From positions 1 to 64,000 of the forward strand of contig NZ_VOMB01000001.1 of NCBI RefSeq assembly GCF_019050325.1: a DNA stretch of 64,000 nucleotides. The letters are read 5' to 3'. Positions 18,337 to 27,887 of this stretch are shown piece after piece; the first letter of the stretch is position 1; each line of letters opens with the position of its first letter. The position numbers were made by a program, and so were the translations under genes. Below the pieces are notes generated by a model that saw only the letters and a program-made list of their open reading frames with translations, was not told the DNA's origin and searched no databases. This stretch comes from [Mycobacterium] fortunisiensis (lineage in GTDB: Bacteria > Actinomycetota > Actinomycetes > Mycobacteriales > Mycobacteriaceae).

Positions 18337-18611
18337 TCGTCGAAGATCGAGGGCTCCGCGAACAGCTTCTCCAGCCGCGGCTTGTGCGACACCGGCCGGT
18401 CCAGCACCGATACGAACTCCGACCAGGCCGGTGGATCGAGCATGAACAGCCGCCGATCGGCGAGAACGTTGCGGGCATGAGCCAGCGTCGCGGTCACCGT
18501 GAAGTTGGTCAGATCGGTCCCCTCCACTTCGGCGGCACGACGAATCAGCGCGTCCTGCTCGGCAGTCAGGCGCACCGCGAACCGCTCTGTCTTCGTAGCC
18601 ACGCCATCCAT
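18333..18611 (-). CDS. DUF1778 (TacA-like) ribbon-helix-helix antitoxin
   Basis: A 92-residue antitoxin. The N-terminal ribbon-helix-helix DNA-binding part (about 1-50) contains E-R-F-A-V-R-L-T-A-E-Q and R-R-A-A-E. The C-terminal part contains D-P-P-A-W-S-E-F and ends with a short acidic tail that would block the GNAT active site. The ATG at 18611 lies inside a perfect palindrome and has no ribosome binding site, which suggests a leaderless mRNA and direct autorepression. It is followed by the GNAT toxin with a 4-nt overlap. Confidence 0.87.
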   Translation of the reverse strand: MDGVATKTERFAVRLTAEQDALIRRAAEVEGTDLTNFTVTATLAHARNVLADRRLFMLDPPAWSEFVSVLDRPVSHKPRLEKLFAEPSIFDE

Positions 18612-18635
18612 TGTGTGCCCATTGGGCACACAATG
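18609..18635. promoter_or_regulatory. Perfect 12-bp inverted repeat covering the antitoxin start codon
   Basis: CATTGTGTGCCC (18609-18620), three bases, then GGGCACACAATG (18624-18635). The ATG of the antitoxin is the outermost triplet of the left arm. Ribbon-helix-helix antitoxins bind such palindromes to repress their own promoter, so this is very likely the operator. Its overlap with the start codon means the promoter lies just to the right. Confidence 0.7.
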
Positions 18636-18859
18636 CAACGGGGTATTGATGAAGCTTCTGAACAGCGGCGATGCACTTCATATCGGTAAGACACGCGCTG
18701 ACTCACGGGAGGAAGTAGCGGGGCGAGTCGGGCCGCGGTGGGGACGGCCACCCAAGTCCGGCCGGCCAAAATTGCCGCGCGGAGGATGGCCCCGACCGCC
18801 GTAAAATCAGCGGTATACCTGCCGGCCATTCGGGGCGGCGCAATTGGTGGGGGGCGTGT

Positions 18860-19174
18860 ATGAGCGGCGGTCAGATCTTGAAAGTCGACCCGGCCGCGTT
18901 GACGACCGCCGGCACGGCGTTCAGTCAGGCCGGTGCGAGTGTGGCGGGCCTGGGTGCCGACGCCGTGCTGGCCGACGCCGCGGCCGCGGTGCCGCAGCTG
19001 GCCACCGCGGGTGCCTGTCATGACGCGCAGTCCGCCGTCAGCGCCGCCACCACCGCGGTCGCCGACGCGGCGAATACCTTTGGCAGCAACCTGAGCAAGG
19101 CCGCGAGCGGGTACGAGTCGCAGGACGAGGCCTCGGCGGCGTCGATCAAAAAGGTGGAGATGCCGGGCGGTTAG
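18860..19174 (+). CDS. Type VII secretion target, EspC/EspF-like small substrate
   Basis: A 104-residue helical hairpin protein rich in Ala, with an excretion-target helix and a C-terminal Y-x-x-x-D signal at Y85-D89 (Y-E-S-Q-D). This is the general ESX export motif, and the overall layout matches ESX-1 secretion-associated proteins of the EspC/EspF type. GTG at 18860 follows a GGGGGG ribosome binding site. It ends 3 nt before the convergent lipoprotein gene. It is outside the ESX-1 locus and has no WXG partner on its own strand. It is probably exported by ESX-1; its role is unknown. Confidence 0.75.
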   Translation: MSGGQILKVDPAALTTAGTAFSQAGASVAGLGADAVLADAAAAVPQLATAGACHDAQSAVSAATTAVADAANTFGSNLSKAASGYESQDEASAASIKKVEMPGG

Positions 19175-19177
19175 CTG

Positions 19178-19741
19178 TCAGCTGGTGAGTTCGGCCCGGA
19201 TGTCCTGTTCGTCGGCGCTGTGATCGCCGGCATTGCGGCACTCCCCGTAGATCTCGATGTAGCCGCGGTCGGGATGGTCGGGGTTGGCCGCGATGATGGC
19301 CATGACCTCGCCCAGATTCATCGCCCGCCCGTGTGGCTGCTTCCCCGACGGCGCCCCGTCGCGCCAGCCGTCGGCGCGCATGGCCGCGACGATCTGGTCG
19401 AGGTAGGCCTGCGGGTCCACCCCGGCGGGGAAGGTGAATCCCATCCCGACCTGCCCGCGGTACGGCGCCACCTCCTGATCGGTGCACGAGTCGAATTCGA
19501 AGGTCGCGCCGCGCACCTGCAGCCCGGCGGACGCGACGAGCCGTTTGGCCGGCTCCACGACCTGGGCGCGGGTCTGCTCGTCGCTCATCTGCGGCCCGTC
19601 CAGGCTGGCCGGGCGCTCGGCGGGCTTCTCGGAACCCATTGCGCATCCTCCTAGCAATAGTGCGCCGGCCACAGCGGCCGTCCACAGCGCCGCGCTGCGG
19701 CGGGCACGGTCAGTACTGGTGGTCTTTGGTGACGGTGCCAC
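19178..19741 (-). CDS. Small lipoprotein, uncharacterised
   Basis: A 187-residue protein with an N-terminal signal peptide ending in a lipobox L-L-G-G-C near residue 33, followed by a soluble domain with two further cysteines (in D-S-C-T-D and G-E-C-R-N). It is predicted to be lipid-anchored outside the membrane. The start overlaps the 3' end of the DUF1023 hydrolase gene by about 32 nt, so the two are co-expressed, and the lipoprotein could hold or modulate the hydrolase. I do not recognise a named family. Confidence 0.7.
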   Translation of the reverse strand: MAPSPKTTSTDRARRSAALWTAAVAGALLLGGCAMGSEKPAERPASLDGPQMSDEQTRAQVVEPAKRLVASAGLQVRGATFEFDSCTDQEVAPYRGQVGMGFTFPAGVDPQAYLDQIVAAMRADGWRDGAPSGKQPHGRAMNLGEVMAIIAANPDHPDRGYIEIYGECRNAGDHSADEQDIRAELTS

Positions 19742-21533
19742 GGTCGCCTTCCGGGTCGTTGAAAGCAGGGGTGCCGGGGATTCGAGTGTCCCAGTCGGGC
19801 AGGTCGATAGGGGGGAGTCCGGGAAGATCGACCTTGTCCGGCAGTCCGATGTGTGGTTGCCTGCGGCCTTCGGCGGTCAGCCCGTTGTCGGCCAGGGTGG
19901 ACCCGTCGCCGGTGGCGATGTCGGTCATGGACCGCAACGATTCGCTGCCGATGTCGTAGTAGCGGGAGTGGTCGCCGAAATCCGGCAGGCCGCTGCGCCC
20001 GGGCACCTCGGAATCGAAACGCACCGAGCCGAATCCGTCGCCGGCCGGGTCACGGCCGAGACCGGCCTCCATGCCCAGCGGATAGCCCAGTTCACGGTTG
20101 ATGATGTCCGGGATCGGACCGGCCTGGCCCAGCCAGCTCACCGGATCGCTAGAGGCCGCACCGACATACACCTTTCCGCCCTCGGGCAGATGGAAATCCT
20201 CGGCGCTGTTGGCCAAATCCGTTCCGGGGCTGCCGATCAGCACCGCATTGTTGGCGTTCATCCCGCTGCCGGCGAATGCGTCGGCCACCGTGGTGGAACC
20301 GTAGGAGTGCCCGATGACGGTGACGTTGGAGGGCCCTCCCTCGTGGGTGGCACCGAGGCCGTTCACATCGGCTGCCAGCAGGTCACCACCGGTGCGGGCC
20401 AGGTCGGGGGTGGCGATGCGGGTGTCGGTGGGGCTGTCCGGGGCGTCGTAGCCCATCCAGGCGATCACCGACGTCGACTCATCGGGGTCACCGAGACGCA
20501 TCTGGTCATACAGGTTGGTGGCGTTGTCGCTTTCCAACCAGCCGTCCTTGACGCTGCTCCCCGTGCCGGGCACCACGACGGCGGTGTTCTGGGCCTTGTC
20601 GGGGTTGCCGATCGCCACGGCGGCCTTGCCCTGACCGTTGAAGGCCAGCGGATCGTAGGCCCACAACATCACCGGACGGTCCTGCTTGCCTTCGGCGGCC
20701 ATCTTCTCCAGACCCTTCTGGGTCTGCACGGCGTTGGTGTAGCGGGTGGCGTCGGCAGAGGTCAGCCCATAGGCACCCGGATTGGCCAGCACCTCCTCGG
20801 TGGACACCCCGTGCTGGGTGGCCGCGTCTTGGACCCGGTTCAGATCATCCTGCAGGACAGCCTGATTCACCTGATCGCGCACTTCGGCCGGGATGCCGTT
20901 GAGGTTGCCCAACGCCGCCGGGTGCTCGGCGATCAACTGGTTCTTCTCGGCCCCGCTCAGCGAGTCCCACCACTTCTTGACATCCTCGGCGCTGGTTCCC
21001 GGCGGGGGCATCGCGCGCGGATCACCGAGGGTGCCCGGCGGGGTTTCGGGGACCGGGCCGCCCAGCGCTGCGGCGATGGCCGCCGCGGTGGCGGTGTCGA
21101 TGGCGCCGAACACCGCCAGCATCTTCTTGAGGATGGCGGTCCACGCCGGGGCCAGCAGCCGCAGCAGCGGCGGGAAGGGCGGCGGGGTGGCGGTGCCGTC
21201 GTCGGCGACCTCCCAGCCCACGGCGCGCAGCATCTCGACGGTGGCCAGCAGCCCGGTCCGCAGGTAGCCCATCTGGGTGCCGCCGGACTGCAGCGCCTGC
21301 TGCAGCGCGGAGAGCCGAGCACGCAACTCTTCCTGCTGATCGAGGTTCTGCTCGGCCTTGGCGATGGCCGCGCTGGCGGCCTGGCCCTCCCACGACGCAC
21401 GCAGCTGCGCCAAGGCTTGCCGCTGCGCATTCATCGTCGCGTCGAGGGTGGAGATCTTGGTGCCGAGGTCGGCGGCGGCGGCAACCAACTGCTGCGGCCG
21501 CGACGCCTCCACCGTCGACACCGTTACCGACAC
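19710..21533 (-). CDS. DUF1023 alpha/beta hydrolase with N-terminal WXG100-like domain
   Basis: A 607-residue protein. Residues 1 to about 105 form a WXG100-like helical hairpin with W48-E-G50 between two Ala/Gln-rich helices, which suggests handling by a type VII system. A long helical linker follows, then a DUF1023 serine hydrolase domain with G-H-S-Y-G-S, the nucleophile being S410, and a later P-G-T-D segment. Acidic and histidine partners are likely further along (a G-D-H-S-R stretch near the end). The C-terminal 60 residues are Pro/Asp-rich. GTG at 21533 is favoured by AAGGGGG upstream. Its substrate is unknown; lipid or ester hydrolysis at the cell surface is inference. Confidence 0.75.
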   Translation of the reverse strand: MSVTVSTVEASRPQQLVAAAADLGTKISTLDATMNAQRQALAQLRASWEGQAASAAIAKAEQNLDQQEELRARLSALQQALQSGGTQMGYLRTGLLATVEMLRAVGWEVADDGTATPPPFPPLLRLLAPAWTAILKKMLAVFGAIDTATAAAIAAALGGPVPETPPGTLGDPRAMPPPGTSAEDVKKWWDSLSGAEKNQLIAEHPAALGNLNGIPAEVRDQVNQAVLQDDLNRVQDAATQHGVSTEEVLANPGAYGLTSADATRYTNAVQTQKGLEKMAAEGKQDRPVMLWAYDPLAFNGQGKAAVAIGNPDKAQNTAVVVPGTGSSVKDGWLESDNATNLYDQMRLGDPDESTSVIAWMGYDAPDSPTDTRIATPDLARTGGDLLAADVNGLGATHEGGPSNVTVIGHSYGSTTVADAFAGSGMNANNAVLIGSPGTDLANSAEDFHLPEGGKVYVGAASSDPVSWLGQAGPIPDIINRELGYPLGMEAGLGRDPAGDGFGSVRFDSEVPGRSGLPDFGDHSRYYDIGSESLRSMTDIATGDGSTLADNGLTAEGRRQPHIGLPDKVDLPGLPPIDLPDWDTRIPGTPAFNDPEGDRGTVTKDHQY

Positions 21534-21627
21534 TGCGACCCCCTTGCGTCCGCGTCCCATCGTCGCACGGGTTCAGGGCCTGCGTGAGCACCAAATCAGC
21601 GCCGAATCGGACGTCGCCGCCGCCGCC

Positions 21628-22494
21628 CTACTTGTGCTCCAACAGCCCCAACAGGTAGTCGCCGTACCCGGATTTGGACAGCTCGGCGGCGCGGGCGGCC
21701 AACTGATCGTCGTCGATGTAGCCGGCTCGCCAGGCGATCTCCTCGGGCACCGCGATCTTCAGGCCCTGGCGGCGCTCGATGGTGCGGACGAAGTCGCTGG
21801 CGTCCAGCAGCGAGTCGAAGGTGCCGGTGTCCAGCCACGCGGTACCGCGGGCCAGCACCTCGACCGAGAGCCGGCCCTGGTCCAGATAGGTCTGGTTGAT
21901 CTCGGTGATCTCGTACTCACCGCGGGCCGATTTACGCAGTGCCCGCGCCAGCTCGATGACGTCGTTGTCGTAGAAGTACAGGCCCGGCACGGCGTACGGG
22001 GATTTGGGGAAGGCCGGTTTCTCCTCCAGCGATAGCGCGGTGCCGTCGGGACCGAACTCCACCACCCCGTAGGCCGACGGGTTCGCCACCCGGTACGCGA
22101 AAATCGCTCCTCCGCTGACATTTTGGAACCGGCGCAGGCTGGTGCCCAGGCCGGGTCCGTAGAACAGGTTGTCGCCCAACACAAGTGCCACCGAGTCGGA
22201 GCCGATGTGCTCGGCGCCGATCACGAAAGACTGTGCCAACCCCTCCGGCTCGGGCTGCACCGCGTAGCTGAGATTGACCCCGAAAACCGAGCCGTCACCG
22301 AGCAGCCGCTCGAATGCCTGGGCATCGGCGGGGGTGGTGATCACCAGGATGTCGCGGATCCCGGCCATGATCAGGGTGGAAAGCGGGTAGTAGACCAGCG
22401 GCTTGTCGTACACCGGAAGCAACTGCTTGCTGACGCCCATCGTGATCGGGTGCAGCCGGGTGCCCGAACCGCCGGCCAGCAGGATTCCGCGCAT
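21628..22494 (-). CDS. rmlA: Glucose-1-phosphate thymidylyltransferase
   Basis: Makes dTDP-glucose from glucose-1-phosphate and dTTP, the first step to dTDP-L-rhamnose used in the arabinogalactan linker of the mycobacterial wall. The 288-residue length is normal. The nucleotide-binding signature G-G-S-G-T-R-L-H-P is at the N-terminus, followed by [10 protein letters not shown], and E-E-K-P sits mid-protein. The ATG at 22494 has AGGA upstream and matches the family start; the longer frame is spurious. It is transcribed on its own here, away from rmlB/C/D. Confidence 0.95.
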   Translation of the reverse strand: MRGILLAGGSGTRLHPITMGVSKQLLPVYDKPLVYYPLSTLIMAGIRDILVITTPADAQAFERLLGDGSVFGVNLSYAVQPEPEGLAQSFVIGAEHIGSDSVALVLGDNLFYGPGLGTSLRRFQNVSGGAIFAYRVANPSAYGVVEFGPDGTALSLEEKPAFPKSPYAVPGLYFYDNDVIELARALRKSARGEYEITEINQTYLDQGRLSVEVLARGTAWLDTGTFDSLLDASDFVRTIERRQGLKIAVPEEIAWRAGYIDDDQLAARAAELSKSGYGDYLLGLLEHK

Positions 22495-22592
22495 GCGTGT
22501 CCTAGCGTCCCGGGCCCGGCGTCTGGTCATGGCACACCACGCAGTCACCTTATCGCGGGCCCGGTGCGGGGCCGGCCCGGCGCGCGACCCGC

Positions 22593-23381
22593 TCAGCTCA
22601 GGACATAGGAAGTCATCGACAACGACCCGTAGCTGTAGCCGTCCACCAGAGAGCTCACCGAACCGGTTGCGGCCGCGGCCAACCCGGCGAAGTAGAGCAT
22701 GGGGATGAAGTGGTCGGGCGTCGGCACCGCGGCCGCATAGTCCGGGTGTGCCTGGAGGCCGAGAACGTCGGCGGGGGAGTCGGTCAACTGCCGGTGCGCG
22801 GCGTCGTCGAACCGCCGCGCCCAGTCGAAGCCGCCTTCGGGCCGGCGCGGGTCCATCGCGGCGAGGTTGTGCACGATGTTGCCGCTGCCGAGCACCAACA
22901 CCCCGCGCTCCCGCAGCGGCGCCAGCTGTGCCCCGAGCCGCAGGTGGTATTCGGCCGGTTGGTCGGCGTTGATCGCCAGTTGCACAACGGGAATCGAGGC
23001 CTCGGGGAAGGCGTGCACCAGCACCGACCAGGCGCCGTGGTCGATGCCCCAGCTGTCCACGTCGGCGCCCACCCAGGTCGGGTGCACCACATCGCTGACC
23101 TCCTCGGCCAGCTCCGGCAGGCCCGGCGCCGGGTACTGCACGTCGAACAGGTCGCGCGGGAATCCGTAGAAGTCATGGATCGTGCGCGGCCGCGGCATCG
23201 CGGTCACCGCGGTGGCCTTGATGTACCAGTGCGCGCTGACCACAAGGACCGCCCGGGGCGGCGGCACCGACCGGCCGAAACTGCGCCAGGCGGTGGTGAA
23301 GCGGTTGGACTCGATCGCGTTCATCGGGCTGCCGTGGCCGATGAAGGCGGCCGGCATCGGCGCGGGTGCGGTGTTGGCCAT
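22593..23381 (-). CDS. DODA/LigB-type extradiol ring-cleavage dioxygenase
   Basis: A 262-residue member of the YgiD/DODA family, non-haem metal enzymes that open catechol-type rings such as 4,5-DOPA. The metal-binding histidines are present: an N-terminal I-G-H-G-S-P (H16), a following S-A-H-W-Y, a central D-H-G-A-W, and V-H-N-L in the second half. ATG at 23381 follows GGAGG. It stands alone between rmlA and the divergent Fn3 operon. The physiological substrate in mycobacteria is not known to me. Confidence 0.88.
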   Translation of the reverse strand: MANTAPAPMPAAFIGHGSPMNAIESNRFTTAWRSFGRSVPPPRAVLVVSAHWYIKATAVTAMPRPRTIHDFYGFPRDLFDVQYPAPGLPELAEEVSDVVHPTWVGADVDSWGIDHGAWSVLVHAFPEASIPVVQLAINADQPAEYHLRLGAQLAPLRERGVLVLGSGNIVHNLAAMDPRRPEGGFDWARRFDDAAHRQLTDSPADVLGLQAHPDYAAAVPTPDHFIPMLYFAGLAAAATGSVSSLVDGYSYGSLSMTSYVLS

Positions 23382-23522
23382 GGCGAACCTCCGGCTGCCA
23401 GGTTAGAACGTGCAGCTATGGCCGATGCCATCGCAGCGGGTCGGGCCCACCATGTGTGTTTGATCAGGGCGCTTCTGCGGTAGGTTTCGGTGTGTGCAGA
23501 CCTGCGGGGATTTGGTGTTCTG

Positions 23523-25451
23523 ATGCCCGATCTGTATCCCGTCGACGATACCGACGACGCGGATCCGCGGCTGGCGCCGTTGTTGGCCTGGCGCCAGCAG
23601 CTGGTCGACTCCGGCGCGGTGGCGGCCCGCAGCTTCAAAGAGGCGCATCTGCGCTTGGTGCTGAGGTCCGGGCGCACCGATGTCGAGCAGATCCGCGAGA
23701 TGCTGCCGGGCTCGGTGGCCGAGCACGCCGAAGCGATGGCCCGGCTGCTGGCCGAGCTGGAAGCGCAGCCGCCGGCGGTACCCACGAGTCCGTCCGACGC
23801 ACCGGCGCCGCCCGCGGCCGATGCGCACGCCATCGCGTTTCGTCATGACGAGGGGCGCCCCGGTGTCGTCGACCTGAGCTGGCCGGACTACGCAGCCAAC
23901 GGGGGAGTGGTGCTGTACCGGGTGGTCAGCGCCGAGGACCGGGCCCCCAGATCCCCCGAGAACGCCGACCTGGTCGCCGCGACGCCGCTGTCGGCGGCCA
24001 GCGACGACCGCCCGTTGACCGGCCCGGTGCGCTTCTACCAGGTGTGGGTGATCACCGGGACGTCGCGCTCGGACGCCCTGAGCACCCGGCCCGTATTGCA
24101 CGCCAGTGGGGTACTGGTGGCCCCGCTCAACGACGTATCCATCCGGCAGGACACCGGTCTGGTCGTCGGGGAGTGGACCGCACCGCCGGCCGCGCAGGCC
24201 GTGCACGTGTACCGCATCCCGGTCGAGGAGGCCGACGGCGACGAGGCGCGCTACCGGATCCTGGCCGACAGCGACAACCTGTCCGGGTTCGTCGACACCG
24301 GCGCGGCACGGGGTAAGCGCTACCGCTACCGGGCCCGCTGCGCGGTCGACGTCGACGGGCGCACGGAACTGTCCGAGCCCGCCGACGCCGAGGTCGAGGT
24401 GTCGGCGGTGCTGGCCGCGGTCACCGACATCACGGTGGACACCAGCCTCGACGGCGAGTCGTTCGACCTGTCCTGGGCGGCGCCCGGGGCCGAGGTGGTC
24501 GTCTACCTCAGCGAGCGCGGCCCCAGCGCCGGCGGGGTCTCCACGGAGCTGCCCGAGAACGCGCTCGAGCAGGTCGGGTTGACACCGGACCTGCGCCTGC
24601 GCCGCCCGGTGGTCGACCAGCCCCACCCCGACGGCAGCCACCGCACCCTGATGACGGGGGTGCCGTGGCCGCCGGGATGGAGCCGGGCCTATGTCACCCC
24701 GGTGACGGTCCTGGCCGGGCGCGCTGTGCTGGGGCGCACGGTCTCGGCGGTGCGTACCGGGTTGATCCGCGACATCGAGCTCGTCGAATACTGCAACAAG
24801 CAGGTGCTGACCTTCGATTGGCCGGAGGGCGCCGCCGGGGTGGTGGTCACCCTCGCCCCCAAAGGGCACGATCCGCGCATCGGGCTGACCGGCAGATCGT
24901 TCGAGATCTCGCTGGAGGACTACGAAAAGTACGGCGGCATGCACCTGACCGGAGCGCTTCCGGTCGACGGCTGCTCGCTGCACCTGGCTTCGGTGGCGTT
25001 CTCCGGCGGTCGCCGGGTGACCGGGCCGGTGGCCGGCATCGAATACCCGGGGATGCTGCGGCTGCAGTACGCGGTGCGAATCGGCCGTGACCCCAACGGT
25101 TTTCCGACGACCGCCACCGTTGCTGTGCGTTCGGAACACGATGTGCCGGGTTCGCCGTCGTTCGTGTTGGTCAACAACCCGCAGCGGATGCCGTTGAGCG
25201 TGCACGACGGCCAGCCCGTCGACGTGGCGCCGCTGGACGCCCAGGGCCAGTTGGCCGACCATCCGTCCAAGGAACTGCGCTGGACCGCGCTGACCGCGTC
25301 GGGCAGCGGCGAGCTGTGGGCCGCCAATGTCAGCGGCCTGCACGGTTGGATCCGGCTATTCGTCAACATTCTGGACCCGGCCCAGCTGAGCACCATTGCC
25401 CTGTTGGACCCGCCGGTGCAGACCTTGCAGCTCACCGCGACGGTGCTATGA
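23523..25451 (+). CDS. Tandem Fn3-like domain protein, first gene of the GAP1-GTPase operon
   Basis: About 642 residues from ATG at 23523; the frame opens at GTG 23490 and neither start has a clear ribosome binding site. An N-terminal helical segment (about 1-85, with W-R-Q-Q-L-V and R-S-G-R-T-D) and a Pro/Ala linker precede several beta-sandwich repeats of roughly 90 residues that look like fibronectin type III (V-D-L-S-W-P, G-E-W-T-A-P, F-D-L-S-W-A, T-F-D-W-P). There is no signal peptide, so it acts in the cytoplasm. Its stop overlaps the next start by 4 nt. Similar Fn3 arrays are, from memory, called SaeA-type in mycobacteria. It is probably a scaffold for the GTPase system. Confidence 0.7.
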   Translation: MPDLYPVDDTDDADPRLAPLLAWRQQLVDSGAVAARSFKEAHLRLVLRSGRTDVEQIREMLPGSVAEHAEAMARLLAELEAQPPAVPTSPSDAPAPPAADAHAIAFRHDEGRPGVVDLSWPDYAANGGVVLYRVVSAEDRAPRSPENADLVAATPLSAASDDRPLTGPVRFYQVWVITGTSRSDALSTRPVLHASGVLVAPLNDVSIRQDTGLVVGEWTAPPAAQAVHVYRIPVEEADGDEARYRILADSDNLSGFVDTGAARGKRYRYRARCAVDVDGRTELSEPADAEVEVSAVLAAVTDITVDTSLDGESFDLSWAAPGAEVVVYLSERGPSAGGVSTELPENALEQVGLTPDLRLRRPVVDQPHPDGSHRTLMTGVPWPPGWSRAYVTPVTVLAGRAVLGRTVSAVRTGLIRDIELVEYCNKQVLTFDWPEGAAGVVVTLAPKGHDPRIGLTGRSFEISLEDYEKYGGMHLTGALPVDGCSLHLASVAFSGGRRVTGPVAGIEYPGMLRLQYAVRIGRDPNGFPTTATVAVRSEHDVPGSPSFVLVNNPQRMPLSVHDGQPVDVAPLDAQGQLADHPSKELRWTALTASGSGELWAANVSGLHGWIRLFVNILDPAQLSTIALLDPPVQTLQLTATVL

Positions 25452-27886
25452 CATCGCGCTACGGCCAGCTCGCCTATACGTCGTTCGACGCGGTCGGGAC
25501 TGTTGGCGGCTGGCAGGTCAAACAGACCGATGGTGACCTGACGCCGGAGGAGACCCAGGCGTTGATCGCCGGTGTGCACACGGTGTTTCGCCCGGTGGAG
25601 CCGGCGCCGGATTTCCCGACCGCCGAGCAGCTGGAGCAGGGTCCGCGCCGTTTGATGTACCGCCGGCTCGAGTACGGCGCCGGGTACTGGCACACGTTTC
25701 CGGCCGGGGCGGACAGCACGGGCCGTCCGGGCAATGTGTTCGCGCATGTGGTGCTGGACCGTGCGCCGAACACCCATCCGCAGCACCGCGCCATTCAGTG
25801 GTGGCGGTCACCGGGCTGGCTGCGGCCCTACGGGGCCGCCGCGGTGGCCCGAGCCGAGCTTGCCGAGGGGACCCCGCAGCCGGGTGATGCGGTGACCAAG
25901 GACAGCGTGGTGGCCTTCGCACTGGACAGCGCGACCTGGCGGTTGGCGACGTTGTTCGCCCTGCTCGATGCGGTGGCCGCGGCACTGGCCGGTGGTCCGC
26001 CGGTGGTGCTGGGGGCGCGGTCGCCGGATTCGGCGGCGCAGTGGATCGGCCTGGTGAGTTTCCTGATGTCGCCGGGGACCGCGGCCCGGATGAGTTTCTC
26101 CACGTTCGACCGTGTCGAGCAGGTCGCGCCGCACCACGGCCAGCTTTTCAGCGCGGTGCCGCTGGAGGATCTCGCCATGGTGGAACCGGGCCTGACGGTG
26201 ATCAGCGAGGCCGAGACGGTGTCGCTGGGTGAACTCGGCGGTGATCCGCACCGCACGGCCGGCGGACACCACATCGAGGTGACGCGGTGGTCGGTGATGG
26301 CGCAGGTGGTGCTGTTGGACGTGGCCTCGGCGCGACAGGTGCTCGAGGACATCGACACGCTGTCCGCCCAGGTCCGCGACGACGGACTGCATCCGGCGTG
26401 GCCGATGGCCATGGCGGTGGCCGGACACCCGGAGTTTGCCGATGCGCAGGTGGAAGCGCATGAGGTGATCGCTGCGCATTCGCCGTCGGGCGCGCTGGTC
26501 GGGTCGGAGGCCGCGCGCATCATCGCCGAGGTGCTTTCGGGTGTGGTCGGCACCAGCACGGCCGACGCCTGGCGGGCGGTGCACGAGCTGCCGGACGGGG
26601 CGGGAGCGGCGTTCGCCGACGCCGCGTATTTCGCCCGGGCCATCGCCGATGATGGCTGGATGACCGGGGACGGCCCAATCCCGTTGGGGCCGAGAATGTT
26701 TCACGGGAAACCAATACCTTCGTCGCTGCGGGCCGCCATCGGGCCGGCCCTGGAGCGCAGCCGGCACCAGGGTCCAGACCGGTTGCTGAGGGTCATCGAC
26801 CTGCTGCTTCGGGCCGGGGTGACCGACGACCGGCTGCAGGCGGCGCTGACCGAGGACGTGCTGCCCGGCCTCACCGATCCCGGGGTGCGTGCCCTGATCG
26901 GCCCGGCCGATCGGCTGTCGCTGGCGGCGTTGCTGCTGCACGACACTGATCCCGAGGGCAGTGGGATCGAGGACGAGATATTGGACTGGCTGGCCGAGGC
27001 CGCCCCGGTGCCGGGGCACGCGGAGCTTGCCGCGGCCCAACCCGGGGATGCGGTGTGGATTCGCGCCGCACTGCGCGGGCTGCGGTCGCGCCGCCGCGGT
27101 GCGGACGCTCCGGGCGCCCAGCTGTGGTGGTTGCGGACGACCGAACCGGCCCGGTTCGAGGCGGCCGCGTCGGCGGCGGTGTGGAATCCGCCGGATCTGT
27201 TGCTGGCCGCCGGTACCGGCCCACTGCCCGGGCTGGCCGCGCTGCGCACCCTGGTGGGCGCCGCGGACTCGGCCGACCTGCACCAGCTGGCCGGCAAGGT
27301 CATCGACGACAACGGCGACAGCATGGCCGTGGCCTGCGCGGCGGTGCGGCGCATCGAACCGGTGGACTGGCTGCACCAGCGCTATCTGCACACCCACCAG
27401 AGCTCATATGTGCCGATCTGGGACCAGGCGCTGGCCTGGTTGGAACCCGAGTCGGTGCACCCGGATTTCTCGGTGCGGCTGCTGTCCTTCGCTTTGCTGG
27501 CGGTGCTCGCCGGCCAACCGTATCCGCAGGCCTGCAAGGGATTGGCCGCCGAGACCGGTTACGGAGCACAGGCGGTGGCTCGGGTACTGCCACTGGTGGA
27601 CGGCGACGGGCTGGCGCCGGTTCCGGTGGTGGCGATGGGTCTGTTGCGCAGCGGACCGGCCGATTACGTCCTCGATCCGGTGGACCAGCTCGTGGTCCGG
27701 TTGGCCGGCAAGGTGGCAGTCACCATGTCGGGCGCCGACGCCGAATCCGTGGTGATGTTGATGGCGCAGATGTCAGGTGATGCTTCCGAGGGGACGATGC
27801 GCGGATACCGCAAAATGGTGAGCAGGCTGATGCGGCGGGGCGATCATGTGTCGCTGACAGAGCGACTGAGGGGGAGCCGGGGCTGA
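25448..27886 (+). CDS. GTPase-associated protein 1 (GAP1)-like protein
   Basis: An 812-residue protein. Its first 140 residues resemble GAP1 N-terminal domain type 2: a Y-G-Q-L-A-Y-T-S-F opening, an L-E-Y-G-A-G-Y-W-H-T-F stretch, and G-N-V-F-A-H-V, the conserved G-R-x-G-N-x-F-A-H region. Middle and C-terminal helical regions follow, rich in Ala, Leu and Asp. In comparative genomics, GAP1 proteins are always found next to a TRAFAC GTPase in predicted NTP-dependent conflict systems (family knowledge). ATG overlaps the Fn3 gene stop by 4 nt and the GTPase gene starts 2 nt after its stop, so three subunits are expected together. Confidence 0.72.
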   Translation: MTSRYGQLAYTSFDAVGTVGGWQVKQTDGDLTPEETQALIAGVHTVFRPVEPAPDFPTAEQLEQGPRRLMYRRLEYGAGYWHTFPAGADSTGRPGNVFAHVVLDRAPNTHPQHRAIQWWRSPGWLRPYGAAAVARAELAEGTPQPGDAVTKDSVVAFALDSATWRLATLFALLDAVAAALAGGPPVVLGARSPDSAAQWIGLVSFLMSPGTAARMSFSTFDRVEQVAPHHGQLFSAVPLEDLAMVEPGLTVISEAETVSLGELGGDPHRTAGGHHIEVTRWSVMAQVVLLDVASARQVLEDIDTLSAQVRDDGLHPAWPMAMAVAGHPEFADAQVEAHEVIAAHSPSGALVGSEAARIIAEVLSGVVGTSTADAWRAVHELPDGAGAAFADAAYFARAIADDGWMTGDGPIPLGPRMFHGKPIPSSLRAAIGPALERSRHQGPDRLLRVIDLLLRAGVTDDRLQAALTEDVLPGLTDPGVRALIGPADRLSLAALLLHDTDPEGSGIEDEILDWLAEAAPVPGHAELAAAQPGDAVWIRAALRGLRSRRRGADAPGAQLWWLRTTEPARFEAAASAAVWNPPDLLLAAGTGPLPGLAALRTLVGAADSADLHQLAGKVIDDNGDSMAVACAAVRRIEPVDWLHQRYLHTHQSSYVPIWDQALAWLEPESVHPDFSVRLLSFALLAVLAGQPYPQACKGLAAETGYGAQAVARVLPLVDGDGLAPVPVVAMGLLRSGPADYVLDPVDQLVVRLAGKVAVTMSGADAESVVMLMAQMSGDASEGTMRGYRKMVSRLMRRGDHVSLTERLRGSRG

Positions 27887-27887
27887 T

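Noticed and set aside
19482..21587. A 701-codon plus-strand open frame
   Set aside because: It lies antisense to the DUF1023 hydrolase and the lipoprotein, whose residues and motifs are clear; the antisense frame is His/Arg/Gly-rich without domains, a high-GC artefact.
23403..25343. A 646-codon minus-strand open frame
   Set aside because: It is a shadow of the Fn3-like gene; low-complexity composition typical of GC-rich antisense frames.
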